From NCBI GenBank assembly GCA_024579835.1, contig CP102060.1, positions 930,001-994,000 on the forward strand: 64,000 nucleotides of DNA, in the 5' to 3' direction. Positions 17,812 through 28,610 of this stretch are shown here, piece after piece. The notes below the pieces were generated by a model that was not told the DNA's origin, searched no databases, and was given only the letters and a program-made list of their open reading frames with translations. The position numbers and the translations under genes are program-made. Within the stretch, counting starts at the first letter, position 1, and the number at the start of each line of letters is the position of its first letter. The DNA comes from Clostridiaceae bacterium HFYG-1003. Its GTDB lineage: Bacteria > Bacillota > Clostridia > Clostridiales > Clostridiaceae.

Positions 17812-20800
17812 ATGTTGAAAAGAGTTGTATCGGCTGTTCTGGCACTTGGTCTGGTGCTGTCGGGGACGGGGATCCGGGTCAGTGGAGCGCCCAAAGCGAA
17901 TTCAGCGAAGAACGTGCCGCAGGTGTCGGGCAAGCTGCAGAACCTGCTGGAGAAAAACAAGGAAAAGGCGGCGAAGGTCACCCGGCCAGAGGCGCAGGAT
18001 CCGGAGGAAGAAGTCCGGGTCATTATCGAACTGTCGGTTCAGCCCCATCAGCTGGCCAAATGGAAGACGGGGCAGGGGACCCTGGCAAAGATCGACCGGG
18101 AACAGTCGGCGTTTTTCAGTGAGGCCCGCCGGGCCGGCATTGCCTTTTCGAAGCTGAAGACCTTCCGCCAGGTGTTCAACGGCACCAGCGGCAAAGTCAA
18201 GCGCAAGGACCTGGAAGCGTTGAAACAGCTGCCGGGGGTCAAGTCGGTTTCCATCGCCCGGACTTATGCGCGGCCGCAGCCCTTGATGGCTCAATCCGCT
18301 GATCTGGTGGGGGCACCGCAGGCTTGGAATCTCAACTACAAAGGGGAAGGGCTCGTGGTCGGCGTCATTGATTCCGGCTTTGATCCGACGCATCCGGACT
18401 TCGTGCTGACGAATCCCGCCCATGCCGAACTGGATGCTTCGGAAGTGGCGGCCCAGGGAATGCCCGGCCAGTATGTCAGCGCCAAGTTCCCTTACGCGTA
18501 CAACTATTTTGACCGGAGCAACTCCGTTCTGGAAAGCGGGGAGAGCCACGGCCAGCATGTGGCGGGAACCATCGCGGCCAACGGCGAGCTCAAGGGAGTG
18601 GCGCCGGAAGCCCAGCTGCTGGCGCTGAAGGTCTTTTCCTCCGATCCCACCGTCGATACCACCTACGAGGACATCTATCTGGAGGCGCTGGAAGACGGCG
18701 TTCTGCTCGGAGCGGATGTGCTGAACCTGTCTTTGGGAGCACCGGCCGGTTTTACCAGCTTCGGACCCAGCGCGCTGGAAACCGCGGTGTCCAATGCCAA
18801 GGCCAGCGGCGTTCTGGTTGCCATGGCAGCCGGCAACGACAAGAATCTGGCAGAAGGGGCACCGACCAACGCCGCGTCCTGGATGCCGGATCAGGGTTTG
18901 ATCAGTGATCCGGCCGTGGCCAGGGACAGCATGGTGGTCGCCGCTTCGGACAAGGTGATCCCGCAGTGGGAGAAAATCCTGATCGATGTGACGACCCCGG
19001 ACGGGTTCCGTTCGGCGGTGGTACTGCCGGCACCGAACAGCCCGGATCCTGTCACGGCGCTGAGTGAGGGAGGCTATCCCGTCGTCTATGCCGGACTGGG
19101 CTCACCGGAGGATTTCGCCGGAGTTGATTATGCGGGCAAAATCGTCATGATCTGGCCCGGCTCCTATCCCTTAGCCGAGCAGCTGGAGCGGGCGCAGTCC
19201 GGCGGAGCCATTGCGCTGATTGTCGGCGATCACTACAGTGACGGGGAGCTGATGATCATGGCCGGCGGCGAAAACGCCACGATCCCGTTTATGGCAGTGG
19301 ACTTTGAAACCGCCGGCAAGCTGTCGGATCTGCGCTTCAACGGCGGCACCGTCGCCTTCCGCGGCATCCCCAACTCCGATCCCACGATCAAACTGGCGGA
19401 CTTCTCCACCTGGGGGGCCACCAATGACCTGAGATTGAAGCCGGAGATCACGGCGCCGGGTCTGAACATCGTTTCGACCCAGAACGGCCAGGCTTACGGC
19501 GTGATGTCCGGCACTTCCATGGCCACGCCGCATCTGGCGGGTGGAGCCGTGGTCATCCGGGACTACTTCGAGCACAGCCCGGCCTTCCAGGCTCTCTCGC
19601 GAGCTGACCAGATGATCGTCTCCAAGCAGCTGCTGATGAACTCAGCCGATGTCCTGTTTGAACAGGGCACGGCCCGCAGTCCGCGAGTGCAGGGAGCCGG
19701 TCTGATGAATCTGGGCAAAGCCCTGGAGGCCCGGACCCTGGCTTATCAGCCCATAACCCGGGAAGCCAAGCTGGAACTCAAGGAAGTGACCAGCCCGCTG
19801 CTGAAACTGAATCTGACGGTGCAGAACATCGGCGGCGAGGGACTGGACTATACCGCCGAAGTACACCTTCTGACCGATGCCATGGACAACGGTCTCTACA
19901 CCGAGCGCTCCCGCAAAGTGCCCCACAGCCTCAGCGGCGATGAAGCCTTCCGGGTGGAGGCGGGCTCGTCCCGTGCCGTCAGCCTGACCGTCGACTTCGC
20001 TCAGGGCGGTGTCAGCAAGGAGCAGTTTATTGAGGGCTTCGTTGTCCTGACGGATTCAGACGGCCGCACGACCAGCGTACCCTTCATGGGCTTCTACGGC
20101 GACTGGAACAAGCCGCTGGTGCTGGATGCCTTCGGCGCCACCCTGGGGCGCGGCCAGGATCCGGTTGGTACCTCCTTCTTTGACACTTCCGGACTGATCT
20201 GCTATTCGCCCTACTATGACGAAGCCTACTGGCTGAAAAACAGACGCGTGGAGCTGAACCCGCGCAATGATGTGTCCTACCTCACCGGTCGGTCCAATAT
20301 CCTGCCCAGCCTGTCCTTCCTGCGCAGCGCCGATGAGGTGACCTTCTCGCTGCTCAATTCGTCCAAAACCCGTCTGGAGACCATCGGCAGCTATCAGGGC
20401 GTTCCCAAGATGAGCCGGATCTATGCCGGAGCACCCACCAGCTACCTCATGGAGGAGGGCTTCTGGGAAGATGATCTGCCCACCGGACCGCTTCCCGACG
20501 GCAAGTACTTCTATGAGATCAAAACCAAAATCAACTACGATCAGGGCACTGCCCAGGCCCGGCAGATTCCGGTGCTCATCGACCATAAAGCGCCGGTGGT
20601 CTCCAATGTCCGGATCGAAGGCAACTATCTCTATTTCGACGCCACAGATGGAGCCTCGGATCTGGGGGTTGGCGTGAATGCGTTTGTGGTTTCCACCAGC
20701 AAGACGGATTCCACCTACGACATGATGGTGGAGAAAACGGTGAACAACCGCTACCGCATTGACATCTGGCGGATGCTGGGCAAATCGACCAGTATCTATA

Positions 20801-21768
20801 TCTACGCCTACGACAATCTTTACAATGAGAGCATCACGTCCATTCTTCAGAGCAGCCGCAAACCGGCTCCGCCGGTGGTTCAGCGCATCGCGGGGGATAC
20901 CAGGTACTCCACCGCGGTGGAAATCAGCAAAAAGACCTTCGTCACGGCTGACACCATCATCCTGGTCAACGGCGTCAGCGGCATTGACGCCCTGCTGGGC
21001 GGACCACTGTCCGCCGTCATGGGCGCTCCGATCCTGCTGACCGAACCCGCCGCCCTGCGCAGTGTGACCAAGACTGAAATCACCCGGCTGAAGGCGAAGC
21101 ACGCCATCATCCTGGGCGGAGAACAGGCGGTTCCGGCCGGCATTGTCACAGCGCTGAAAGGCATGGGACTGACCGTGGAGCGGATCGGCGGCACCACCCG
21201 CTTCAAAACCTCCATCCTGGTCGACCAGAAGATTCGAAGCATCACCGGCCGGACGGACCGGGCCGTGGTAGCCAACGGCTACACCATGTTTGACGCCCTG
21301 ACCGCCGGTCCTGGCGCCGCCAAGAACGGCTGCGGCATTCTCTTCAATGATGGCAAGTCCATTGATATGATCAAGGATTCCCTGAAAGAGGCCAATACCG
21401 TCTATCTGACGGGCGGACAGCTGGTGCAGACCGCAGAAGTGGAAGCGGCTCTCCAGGCACCCGGACGAACCGTGGTCCGGCTGGCCGGAGCCAACCGCTA
21501 CGCTACGGCTGCCGTCATTGCCGATCAATTCTTCAATTCGACCAATACCATCGTCATCGCCAACGGGGAAAAGCCCTACGATGCCCTGACCGGCACCCTG
21601 CTGTGCCATGTCAATCATGGGCCGGTCGTTCTGACCCCGGCCGCCTACCTGCATGCCGACACCAAAGCCTACCTCATTGATGAAAACCCGGATCAGGTCT
21701 TCATCCTGGGCGGTCTCTCCGCCATCAGCACAGCCACCCAGACATCGATCCAGCAGATCTGCAATTAA
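17812..21768 (+). CDS. Cell-envelope subtilisin-like proteinase (S8) with CWB2 anchor
   Basis: The start is ATG 17812 behind GAGGGG; earlier in-frame starts give no signal peptide at the N-terminus. The 1318 residues comprise a signal peptide (to about 31), an I9-like propeptide (about 60-150), and an S8 catalytic domain with Asp187 (GVIDSGFD), His246 (SHGQHVAGT) and Ser569 (SGTSMATPH). A protease-associated domain (about 412-505) is inserted between His and Ser. C5a-peptidase/lactocepin-type Fn3 domains follow (about 640-780, GFYGDWN), then a long beta region, and three CWB2 modules (about 1023-1318). Lactocepins degrade extracellular protein for peptide uptake. Here CWB2 replaces the usual LPxTG anchor. 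The peptidase and oligopeptide-transporter remnant near 47-49 kb fit a proteolytic lifestyle. Confidence 0.9.
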   Translation: MLKRVVSAVLALGLVLSGTGIRVSGAPKANSAKNVPQVSGKLQNLLEKNKEKAAKVTRPEAQDPEEEVRVIIELSVQPHQLAKWKTGQGTLAKIDREQSAFFSEARRAGIAFSKLKTFRQVFNGTSGKVKRKDLEALKQLPGVKSVSIARTYARPQPLMAQSADLVGAPQAWNLNYKGEGLVVGVIDSGFDPTHPDFVLTNPAHAELDASEVAAQGMPGQYVSAKFPYAYNYFDRSNSVLESGESHGQHVAGTIAANGELKGVAPEAQLLALKVFSSDPTVDTTYEDIYLEALEDGVLLGADVLNLSLGAPAGFTSFGPSALETAVSNAKASGVLVAMAAGNDKNLAEGAPTNAASWMPDQGLISDPAVARDSMVVAASDKVIPQWEKILIDVTTPDGFRSAVVLPAPNSPDPVTALSEGGYPVVYAGLGSPEDFAGVDYAGKIVMIWPGSYPLAEQLERAQSGGAIALIVGDHYSDGELMIMAGGENATIPFMAVDFETAGKLSDLRFNGGTVAFRGIPNSDPTIKLADFSTWGATNDLRLKPEITAPGLNIVSTQNGQAYGVMSGTSMATPHLAGGAVVIRDYFEHSPAFQALSRADQMIVSKQLLMNSADVLFEQGTARSPRVQGAGLMNLGKALEARTLAYQPITREAKLELKEVTSPLLKLNLTVQNIGGEGLDYTAEVHLLTDAMDNGLYTERSRKVPHSLSGDEAFRVEAGSSRAVSLTVDFAQGGVSKEQFIEGFVVLTDSDGRTTSVPFMGFYGDWNKPLVLDAFGATLGRGQDPVGTSFFDTSGLICYSPYYDEAYWLKNRRVELNPRNDVSYLTGRSNILPSLSFLRSADEVTFSLLNSSKTRLETIGSYQGVPKMSRIYAGAPTSYLMEEGFWEDDLPTGPLPDGKYFYEIKTKINYDQGTAQARQIPVLIDHKAPVVSNVRIEGNYLYFDATDGASDLGVGVNAFVVSTSKTDSTYDMMVEKTVNNRYRIDIWRMLGKSTSIYIYAYDNLYNESITSILQSSRKPAPPVVQRIAGDTRYSTAVEISKKTFVTADTIILVNGVSGIDALLGGPLSAVMGAPILLTEPAALRSVTKTEITRLKAKHAIILGGEQAVPAGIVTALKGMGLTVERIGGTTRFKTSILVDQKIRSITGRTDRAVVANGYTMFDALTAGPGAAKNGCGILFNDGKSIDMIKDSLKEANTVYLTGGQLVQTAEVEAALQAPGRTVVRLAGANRYATAAVIADQFFNSTNTIVIANGEKPYDALTGTLLCHVNHGPVVLTPAAYLHADTKAYLIDENPDQVFILGGLSAISTATQTSIQQICN

Positions 21769-21793
21769 CGGAGCCTGCTGAAGCCCGAGGATT

Positions 21794-21833
21794 ACGGCCT
21801 CAGAGAAACCACTGGTTTCCCTGAGGCCGTTTT
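21794..21833 (+). terminator. Intrinsic terminator of the S8 proteinase gene
   Basis: ACGGCCTCAG/CTGAGGCCGT with an inner GAAACC/GGTTTC stem, followed by TTTT, 26 bases after the stop. Confidence 0.85.
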
Positions 21834-22003
21834 CGATGCTCAGGGAGCGCCAGGCACTCCGGAGATCGGAGGAAGCTCTGTCAAGGATCAGAATCCGGAA
21901 CTTTTCTGGAACCGAGTGTTCTGAAACCGTGATGCCAAAGCCGGGGAAGAGTTGGCTGGTAAAAGGAGATGTGGCGGGTACTGATATCAGTTTCATAATC
22001 CTT

Positions 22004-22038
22004 GAGAAGAGCCCTGATGGTGGGGTTCTTCTTTTTTT
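22004..22038 (+). terminator. Second terminator in the gene-free stretch before the als operon
   Basis: GAAGAGCCC pairs with GGGTTCTTC (one wobble pair) around TGATGGTG, followed by seven T. It closes a 170-base stretch (21835-22004) that has no protein-coding gene. Confidence 0.7.
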
Positions 22039-22119
22039 CGGGTTTGAGATTAGAATCATTCCTGTCGGATTGATACTTTTGGATAATTATTTTTATGGAT
22101 TAAATTTCCCTTGGGAGGG

Positions 22120-22177
22120 TTGACGTTCGTTTACTTTTAACGTAAAATTTAAGTAAATTAACGTAAAGGTTTACGTT
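22120..22177 (+). promoter_or_regulatory. Promoter and LacI-type operator of the als operon
   Basis: TTGACG (22120-22125), a 17-base spacer and TAAAAT (22143-22148) form a good sigma-A promoter. AACGTAAAGGTTTACGTT (22160-22177), an 8-bp inverted repeat around GG, lies over the expected transcription start. Another AACGTAAA half site overlaps spacer and -10 (22139-22146). This is the usual layout of an autorepressed LacI-family operon, with the regulator as first gene. Confidence 0.8.
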
Positions 22178-22194
22178 CGAAAGGGGGAAAGACC

Positions 22195-23199
22195 ATGGCA
22201 AAGAAGCTTTCCATGACGGAAGTGGCCAAGCTTTCCGGGGTATCCATCGCGACCATTTCCCGTGTCATTAACGGCAGCGGGGGATATTCAGCCAAAACAG
22301 AAGAAAAGGTGCGGCGCATCATCCAGGAAACCGGCTTTGTGGCGAACAGCAATGCCAAGAGTCTGCGGACCAACCTGTCTCAGACGGTGGGGGTCATCGT
22401 GCCGGATCTCACCAATGACTTCTTCTCCCGAGTGGTCCGGGAGCTGGTCAATTCCTTCTTTCAAAAGAACTATTCCGTGTTTGTCTGCGACACCAATGAA
22501 GATGAGCAGCGGGAAGATCTGCTGGTTCAGAATTTCATCTCGCGCAAGGTGGACGGCATCATCTACATCTCCGGTCAGTCGGATGTCTCCAAGCTCGAGA
22601 CCGAGTATGACATTCCGGTTCTGTACATGGACCGTAGCCCGCGCAATGCCTCGAATCTGGTGCACTCAGACAATCATCAGGGCGGCTATATGGCCGGCCA
22701 GCACCTGCTGGCCGCGGGCTGCCGGTATCCGATCATGATTCGGGATGCCCGGCGGATCAGCACGGTGGATCAGCGCTACTACGGCTTCATCAAGGCGTTG
22801 AGCGACGCCGGACTGGAACCGGCGGAGAAGATTTTTGTGGAGACGGCGGTCAGCTATGAAAGCGCCTATGACGCCATTCCGAAGGTCCTGAAGATGTTTC
22901 CGCAGGTGGACGGCATCTTCTGTTCCAATGACGTCATGGCCCTGGGAGCTCTCCACGGACTGCAGGACGCGGGCATTCAGGTGCCGGAACAGATTCAGCT
23001 CATCGGCTTTGACGGCAATACGCTGACCAAATACTCCAGGCCGCAGATTACGACCATTGCCCAGGACTATGAACAGATGGGCAAGGCAGCCTGCCGGCAG
23101 ATGCTGGACCTGATTTCAAATGAACACGACTTTCTTCAGACCGTGGTGATCCCGGTGAAGCTGGTCGAGGGTAGCACGACCCGACGGGTCGCCCCTTGA
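22195..23199 (+). CDS. LacI-family transcriptional regulator of the D-allose operon
   Basis: 334 residues behind AAGGGGGAAAGACC. The N-terminal helix-turn-helix reads MTEVAKLSGVSIATISRVINGSGGYSAKTEEKVRR, followed by the hinge and a periplasmic-binding-like effector domain from about residue 60 (VGVIVPDLTNDFFS, IGFDGN, TTIAQDYEQMG). It probably represses the operon by binding the palindrome at 22160-22177 and is released by an allose-related sugar. Escherichia coli uses an RpiR-type regulator (AlsR) for the same genes, so a LacI protein here is a different control solution. The effector is inferred from the neighbours. Confidence 0.88.
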   Translation: MAKKLSMTEVAKLSGVSIATISRVINGSGGYSAKTEEKVRRIIQETGFVANSNAKSLRTNLSQTVGVIVPDLTNDFFSRVVRELVNSFFQKNYSVFVCDTNEDEQREDLLVQNFISRKVDGIIYISGQSDVSKLETEYDIPVLYMDRSPRNASNLVHSDNHQGGYMAGQHLLAAGCRYPIMIRDARRISTVDQRYYGFIKALSDAGLEPAEKIFVETAVSYESAYDAIPKVLKMFPQVDGIFCSNDVMALGALHGLQDAGIQVPEQIQLIGFDGNTLTKYSRPQITTIAQDYEQMGKAACRQMLDLISNEHDFLQTVVIPVKLVEGSTTRRVAP

Positions 23200-23254
23200 A
23201 GAAACTTCGGCAGAGCGCCGGAGCATCCCACGAACTGAACGTATGGAGGTAATG

Positions 23255-24781
<1,527 letters not shown>

Positions 24782-24792
24782 AGGAGTAACCT

Positions 24793-25746
24793 ATGGAAAC
24801 CAATCGCAAAGTATCCTTCAATGAATTGTGGGGCAAGTATGGCACGCTGTCGATCCTGATCATCCTGATCGCGCTGCTGGCCATCATCAAGCCTACTGCC
24901 ATCTTTTCCGCCACCAGCGTGCCGCAGATCCTGACCCAGAGTTCGGTCAACATCCTGCTGGCCCTGGGTGAATTCTTCGCCATCCTCATCGCCGGCATCG
25001 ATCTGTCCGTCGGATCCGTCGCCGCCCTGGTCGGCATGGTTACCGCCAAACTGATGGTCGGCGGGGTTAATCCGGTGCTGGCCGTGGCCCTGGGCATTTT
25101 CCTGGGCGCCTTCCTGGGCTTCCTCAACGGAACGGTCATCAACAAGACCGGTGTCCATCCCTTCATTATCACCCTGGGCTCCCAGGCGATCTTCCGCGGC
25201 ATCACGCTGATCATCTCCAACGCCCGGTCCGTCTTCGGCTTCCCGGTGTCCTTCACCAAGTTCATATCCAACCGGGTCTTCGGCATTCCCGTACCCGTTC
25301 TGATCGCGCTGTCAGTGGCTGCGGTGCTGATCTATTTCACCACCAAGACCAAGGTCGGCCGCAACATCTACGCGCTGGGCGGCAACAAGGAAGCCGCCTG
25401 GTACTCCGGCATCAACATCAAGCTGCACACGCTGCTGGTCTTCATCATTTCTGGAACTGCTTCCGCCATCGCCGGAATCGTCCTGCTGGGTCGGGTCGGC
25501 GCAGCCGAACCGGCCGCCGGCACCGGGTTTGAAACCTACGCCATCGCGGCTGCCATCATCGGCGGTACCAGCTTCTTCGGCGGCAAGGGCAAGATCTTCG
25601 GCGTCGTCATCGGCGGTCTCATCATTGGATTAATCAACTACGGCATGACGGTACTCACCGTTCCCAGCTCCTATCAGCAGATCGTCATGGGCGGCCTGAT
25701 CATCATCTCCGTTACCATCGACATGCTGCTGGCCCGCAAGAAATAG
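24793..25746 (+). CDS. alsC: D-allose ABC transporter permease
   Basis: 317 residues with about eight to ten membrane segments, preceded by AAAGGAGTAACCT. AlsC/RbsC-family segments include LALGEFFAILIAGIDLSVGSVAAL, HPFIITLGSQAIFRGITL, NIYALGGNKEAAWYSGI and AAEPAAGTGFETYAIAAAIIGGTSFFGGKG. GEFFAILIAGIDLSVG and the GGNK/YSGI pattern agree with the E. coli AlsC sequence as I remember it, more closely than RbsC. It forms the membrane channel with AlsA and receives sugar from AlsB. Confidence 0.86.
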   Translation: METNRKVSFNELWGKYGTLSILIILIALLAIIKPTAIFSATSVPQILTQSSVNILLALGEFFAILIAGIDLSVGSVAALVGMVTAKLMVGGVNPVLAVALGIFLGAFLGFLNGTVINKTGVHPFIITLGSQAIFRGITLIISNARSVFGFPVSFTKFISNRVFGIPVPVLIALSVAAVLIYFTTKTKVGRNIYALGGNKEAAWYSGINIKLHTLLVFIISGTASAIAGIVLLGRVGAAEPAAGTGFETYAIAAAIIGGTSFFGGKGKIFGVVIGGLIIGLINYGMTVLTVPSSYQQIVMGGLIIISVTIDMLLARKK

Positions 25747-25793
25747 CCCGCGCCACTACATACTGCCAGCTCGCGGCTGGAAAGGAATCGCTT

Positions 25794-26474
25794 ATGGTTA
25801 AATTTTCACCTTCCCTCATGTGCATGGACATTCTCCGGGTCAAGGAAACCCTGGATGTGCTCAATCGTCGGGCCAATCTGCTCCACGTAGATATCATGGA
25901 CGGCCATTTCGTCAAGAACATCACCCTGTCCCCGGATTTCGTCAAGGGCATCCGCCCGGCCACGGATCTGGAAATCGACTGTCATCTGATGGTCACGGAT
26001 CCGGCGGATTATGTCGAAGCCCTGGCCAAGGCTGGCGCCACCTACATCTGTCCCCAGGCGGAGACCATCAACTCTCAGGCTTTCCGCATCATCAACCAGA
26101 TCAAGTCCCTGGGCTGCAAGTTCGGCGTGGTACTCAATCCAGCCACTCCCCTGGACTACATCAAAGAGTACATTCATAAAGTCGATAAAATCACCATCAT
26201 GTCCGTGGACCCCGGCTTCGCAGGCCAGCCCTTCATCCCCGAAATGCTCCATAAAGTCCGGGAGGCGAAGCGGCTCAAGGATGAGAACGGCTACGGCTAC
26301 CTGATCGAGATCGACGGCTCCTGCAACGAACGGACCTTCAAGGATATGTACGAAGCCGGTGTCGAAGTCTTCATCGTGGGCAGCTCCGGGCTGTTCAACC
26401 TGGATCATGACGTCGACCGGGCCTGGGACAAGATGGCGGCCACTTTCAAAGAAAAGACCGGCGTCGAGATATAA
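25794..26474 (+). CDS. alsE: D-allulose-6-phosphate 3-epimerase
   Basis: 226 residues, a TIM barrel of the ribulose-phosphate 3-epimerase superfamily, preceded by GGAAAGGAATCGCTT. The AlsE-type motifs SPSLMCMD, HVDIMDGHFV, DCHLMV, SVDPGFAGQPFIPEML, IDGSCNE and VGSSGLFN are present; His and Asp metal/catalytic residues are in HVDIMDGH and IDCHLM, with the second Asp in IDGSC. It converts D-allulose 6-phosphate to D-fructose 6-phosphate. Ribulose-5-phosphate epimerase is the alternative, but CMD and FAGQPFIPEM plus the neighbours favour AlsE. Confidence 0.88.
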   Translation: MVKFSPSLMCMDILRVKETLDVLNRRANLLHVDIMDGHFVKNITLSPDFVKGIRPATDLEIDCHLMVTDPADYVEALAKAGATYICPQAETINSQAFRIINQIKSLGCKFGVVLNPATPLDYIKEYIHKVDKITIMSVDPGFAGQPFIPEMLHKVREAKRLKDENGYGYLIEIDGSCNERTFKDMYEAGVEVFIVGSSGLFNLDHDVDRAWDKMAATFKEKTGVEI

Positions 26475-26491
26475 GGGAGAGGTGAAGCACC

Positions 26492-27388
26492 TTGACAAAT
26501 ATCATCGGCATCGACATCGGCGGCACGAACTTCCGGATCGGCACCATCGACGACCAGGATCAGCTGCATCATTTTGAACAGCGCCCCATCGGGTTCATCT
26601 CCAAAGGCCCGGTGGAACAGCTGATGAAAGTGATCGGCGGCTACATCCGGACCCACGGCCTGGACGGTCAGGTGGAGCACATCACCATCGGACTGCCGTC
26701 CATTGTCAGCAAGGATAAATCCTATGTGTACTCTACGCCCAACCTGCCCGTGCTCAACGAGCTGGATCTGGGCAACCTGCTGTCCCAGGAGCTGAACCTT
26801 CCGGTCTACATTGACCGGGATGTCAACTTCCTGCTCTACCACGACATCCACAAGATGGAGCTGGACCCGGACCGGGACCAGACGATTCTCGGCTTCTACT
26901 ACGGCACCGGACTGGGCAACGCCATCTATATTCAGGGGCGGAGCTACCAGGGCTCCCACGGAGCCGCCGGCGAACTGGGACATATCCCGTTCCCGGGCGT
27001 AACGGCTGCCTGCGGCTGCGGCAATTCCGGCTGCGCCGAGCTGCTGTGCTCGGGCAAGCGGCTCACCGAACTGGTGGCCATGATCCCCGGAGCCCGCATT
27101 GAAAGCATCTTCTCCCAGCATCAGACGCACCCGCTGCTGCTGGAATACGTTCAGAACCTGGCCATGCCCATTGCGACGGAGGCCAATATCCTGGACCCGG
27201 ACACCATTGTCCTGGGCGGCGGGGTGCTCTTCATGACCGATTTCCCCAAGGAAACTCTCCTGGAGGAAATCAGAAAGCGGCTGAGAAAGCCATTCCCGTA
27301 CCGTACGGTGAAATTCGTGTTTGCTGCCCACAATCAGCAAAGCGGCGTGCTGGGCGGTGCCTATCTCATCAAGCAGCGCTCCCGTTAG
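26492..27388 (+). CDS. alsK: ROK-family D-allose kinase
   Basis: 298 residues starting at TTG 26492 after GAGAGGTGAAGCACC. ROK features are the ATP loop DIGGTNFRIG at the N-terminus, GELGHIP (catalytic/zinc His), the zinc cluster CGCGNSGCAE and LGGGVLF. VSKDKSYVYSTPNLP and SRDV/IDRDVNF-like segments match the E. coli AlsK pattern. It phosphorylates incoming D-allose to allose 6-phosphate. No rpiB-like isomerase for the next step is seen in the window, so that step must be done by a gene elsewhere. The gene is 17 bases after alsE, in one transcription unit. Confidence 0.85.
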   Translation: MTNIIGIDIGGTNFRIGTIDDQDQLHHFEQRPIGFISKGPVEQLMKVIGGYIRTHGLDGQVEHITIGLPSIVSKDKSYVYSTPNLPVLNELDLGNLLSQELNLPVYIDRDVNFLLYHDIHKMELDPDRDQTILGFYYGTGLGNAIYIQGRSYQGSHGAAGELGHIPFPGVTAACGCGNSGCAELLCSGKRLTELVAMIPGARIESIFSQHQTHPLLLEYVQNLAMPIATEANILDPDTIVLGGGVLFMTDFPKETLLEEIRKRLRKPFPYRTVKFVFAAHNQQSGVLGGAYLIKQRSR

Positions 27389-27451
27389 CTCGGGCCTGAC
27401 TATCCAGGAACCAGCGGATCCGCGCCACAGGCGCAAAGATCCCCGAAACAG

Positions 27452-27523
27452 CAGTCCATGGAACAGTCCATGGAACAGTCGATGTAACAGTCCATGTAAC
27501 AGTCCATGTAACAGTCCATGTCC
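27452..27523. repeat. Exact 12-bp tandem array between alsK and alsB
   Basis: CAGTCCATGKAA repeats with exact 12-base spacing at 27452, 27464, 27476, 27488, 27500 and 27512. It separates alsB from the rest of the operon and could affect message stability or slip in copy number. Confidence 0.9.
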
Positions 27524-27575
27524 ATGATTCTGATTTATACCCAAGGGTTATAAATAAAAATTTAGGAGGCTTACT

Positions 27576-28577
27576 ATGAAAAAAGCATTATCCATCCTTT
27601 CCGCATCTGTGCTCTCGATTTCACTCCTGGCTGCCTGCACGCCTGCAGCTCCGGCAACGACTGCCGGCGGAACCACCCCCGGAACTACACCTTCCACCAC
27701 AACGGCTGCTGCCGGTGAAGTCACCTACGCCGTTCTTTTGAAGAACCAGTCCTCTGACTTCTGGGTCAAGATGAAGCAAGGCGTAGAAGCCAAAGCCAAG
27801 GAACTCAATGTCAAGGTTGACATCCTGGCCGCTCAGTCCGAGGAAGATACTGAAGGACAGCTCAAGATTCTGGAAAGCCTCGTTAACGGCGGATACGCCG
27901 CTATCGGTGTGGCTCCGCTGTCACCGGTCAACCTGATTCCCGCGGTCGTTTCGGCCAACCAGAAGGGCATCTATGTCATGAACATCGATGAAAAACTCGA
28001 CATGGCTCAGCTGAAAGCTCAGGGCGGCGCAGTCATCGGCTTCGCCACCACGGACAACGTAGCCGTCGGCAAGAAGGGCGCGGAGTTCATCAACGGCAAG
28101 ATCGAAAAGGGCTCCAAAGTTGCCATCATCGAAGGAAAAGCCGGAAACACTTCCGGTGAAGCCAGAAAGCAGGGCGCTACCGAAGCCTTCACCGCAGCCG
28201 GCATGACCATCGTCGGATCACTCCCCGGAGACTGGGACCGCCAGAAAGCTCTGGACGTAGCTGCCAGCTACATTCAGCAGAACGCTGACCTCAAGGCTAT
28301 CTACTGTGCCAACGACACCATGGCTCTGGGAGCACTCCAGGCCGTTATCAACGCCAACAAGCTCGGTTCCATCCTCGTAGTCGGAACAGACGGAGACACG
28401 GAAGCCGTCAAGTCGGTAGAAGACGGACAGCTGGCCGCAACCATCGCTCAGGATCCTGCCATGATCGGCGCCAAGTCCCTCGAGGAAATGGTCAACGCCG
28501 TCAAGAACAAGATTACAGTGGATCCCAACGCGGAACCCAAGCTCATCCCCATCGACTCCCTCGTAATTTCCAAATAA
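27576..28577 (+). CDS. alsB: D-allose-binding lipoprotein
   Basis: 333 residues behind TAGGAGG. The lipobox LLAAC puts the acylated Cys at residue 21, followed by a Thr/Pro/Ala/Gly-rich linker to about 48. The type I sugar-binding domain has YAVLLKNQSSDFWVKMKQG, APLSPVNLIP, IDEKLD, FATTDNVAVG, IIEGKAGNTSGEARKQGA, DWDRQKALD and YCANDTMALGALQ, the AlsB pattern. It captures D-allose outside the membrane for AlsC/AlsA. It is the last gene of the operon and may be transcribed both with it and separately. A terminator follows. Confidence 0.9.
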   Translation: MKKALSILSASVLSISLLAACTPAAPATTAGGTTPGTTPSTTTAAAGEVTYAVLLKNQSSDFWVKMKQGVEAKAKELNVKVDILAAQSEEDTEGQLKILESLVNGGYAAIGVAPLSPVNLIPAVVSANQKGIYVMNIDEKLDMAQLKAQGGAVIGFATTDNVAVGKKGAEFINGKIEKGSKVAIIEGKAGNTSGEARKQGATEAFTAAGMTIVGSLPGDWDRQKALDVAASYIQQNADLKAIYCANDTMALGALQAVINANKLGSILVVGTDGDTEAVKSVEDGQLAATIAQDPAMIGAKSLEEMVNAVKNKITVDPNAEPKLIPIDSLVISK

Positions 28578-28610
28578 ATTCCCCAAAACGAAATCCTCAA
28601 CTCAAACCTT

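Noticed and set aside
20056-22059. 667-codon minus-strand frame opposite the S8 proteinase
   Set aside because: Antisense shadow of the CWB2 region with no ribosome site; it runs through two plus-strand terminators and lacks any recognisable domain.
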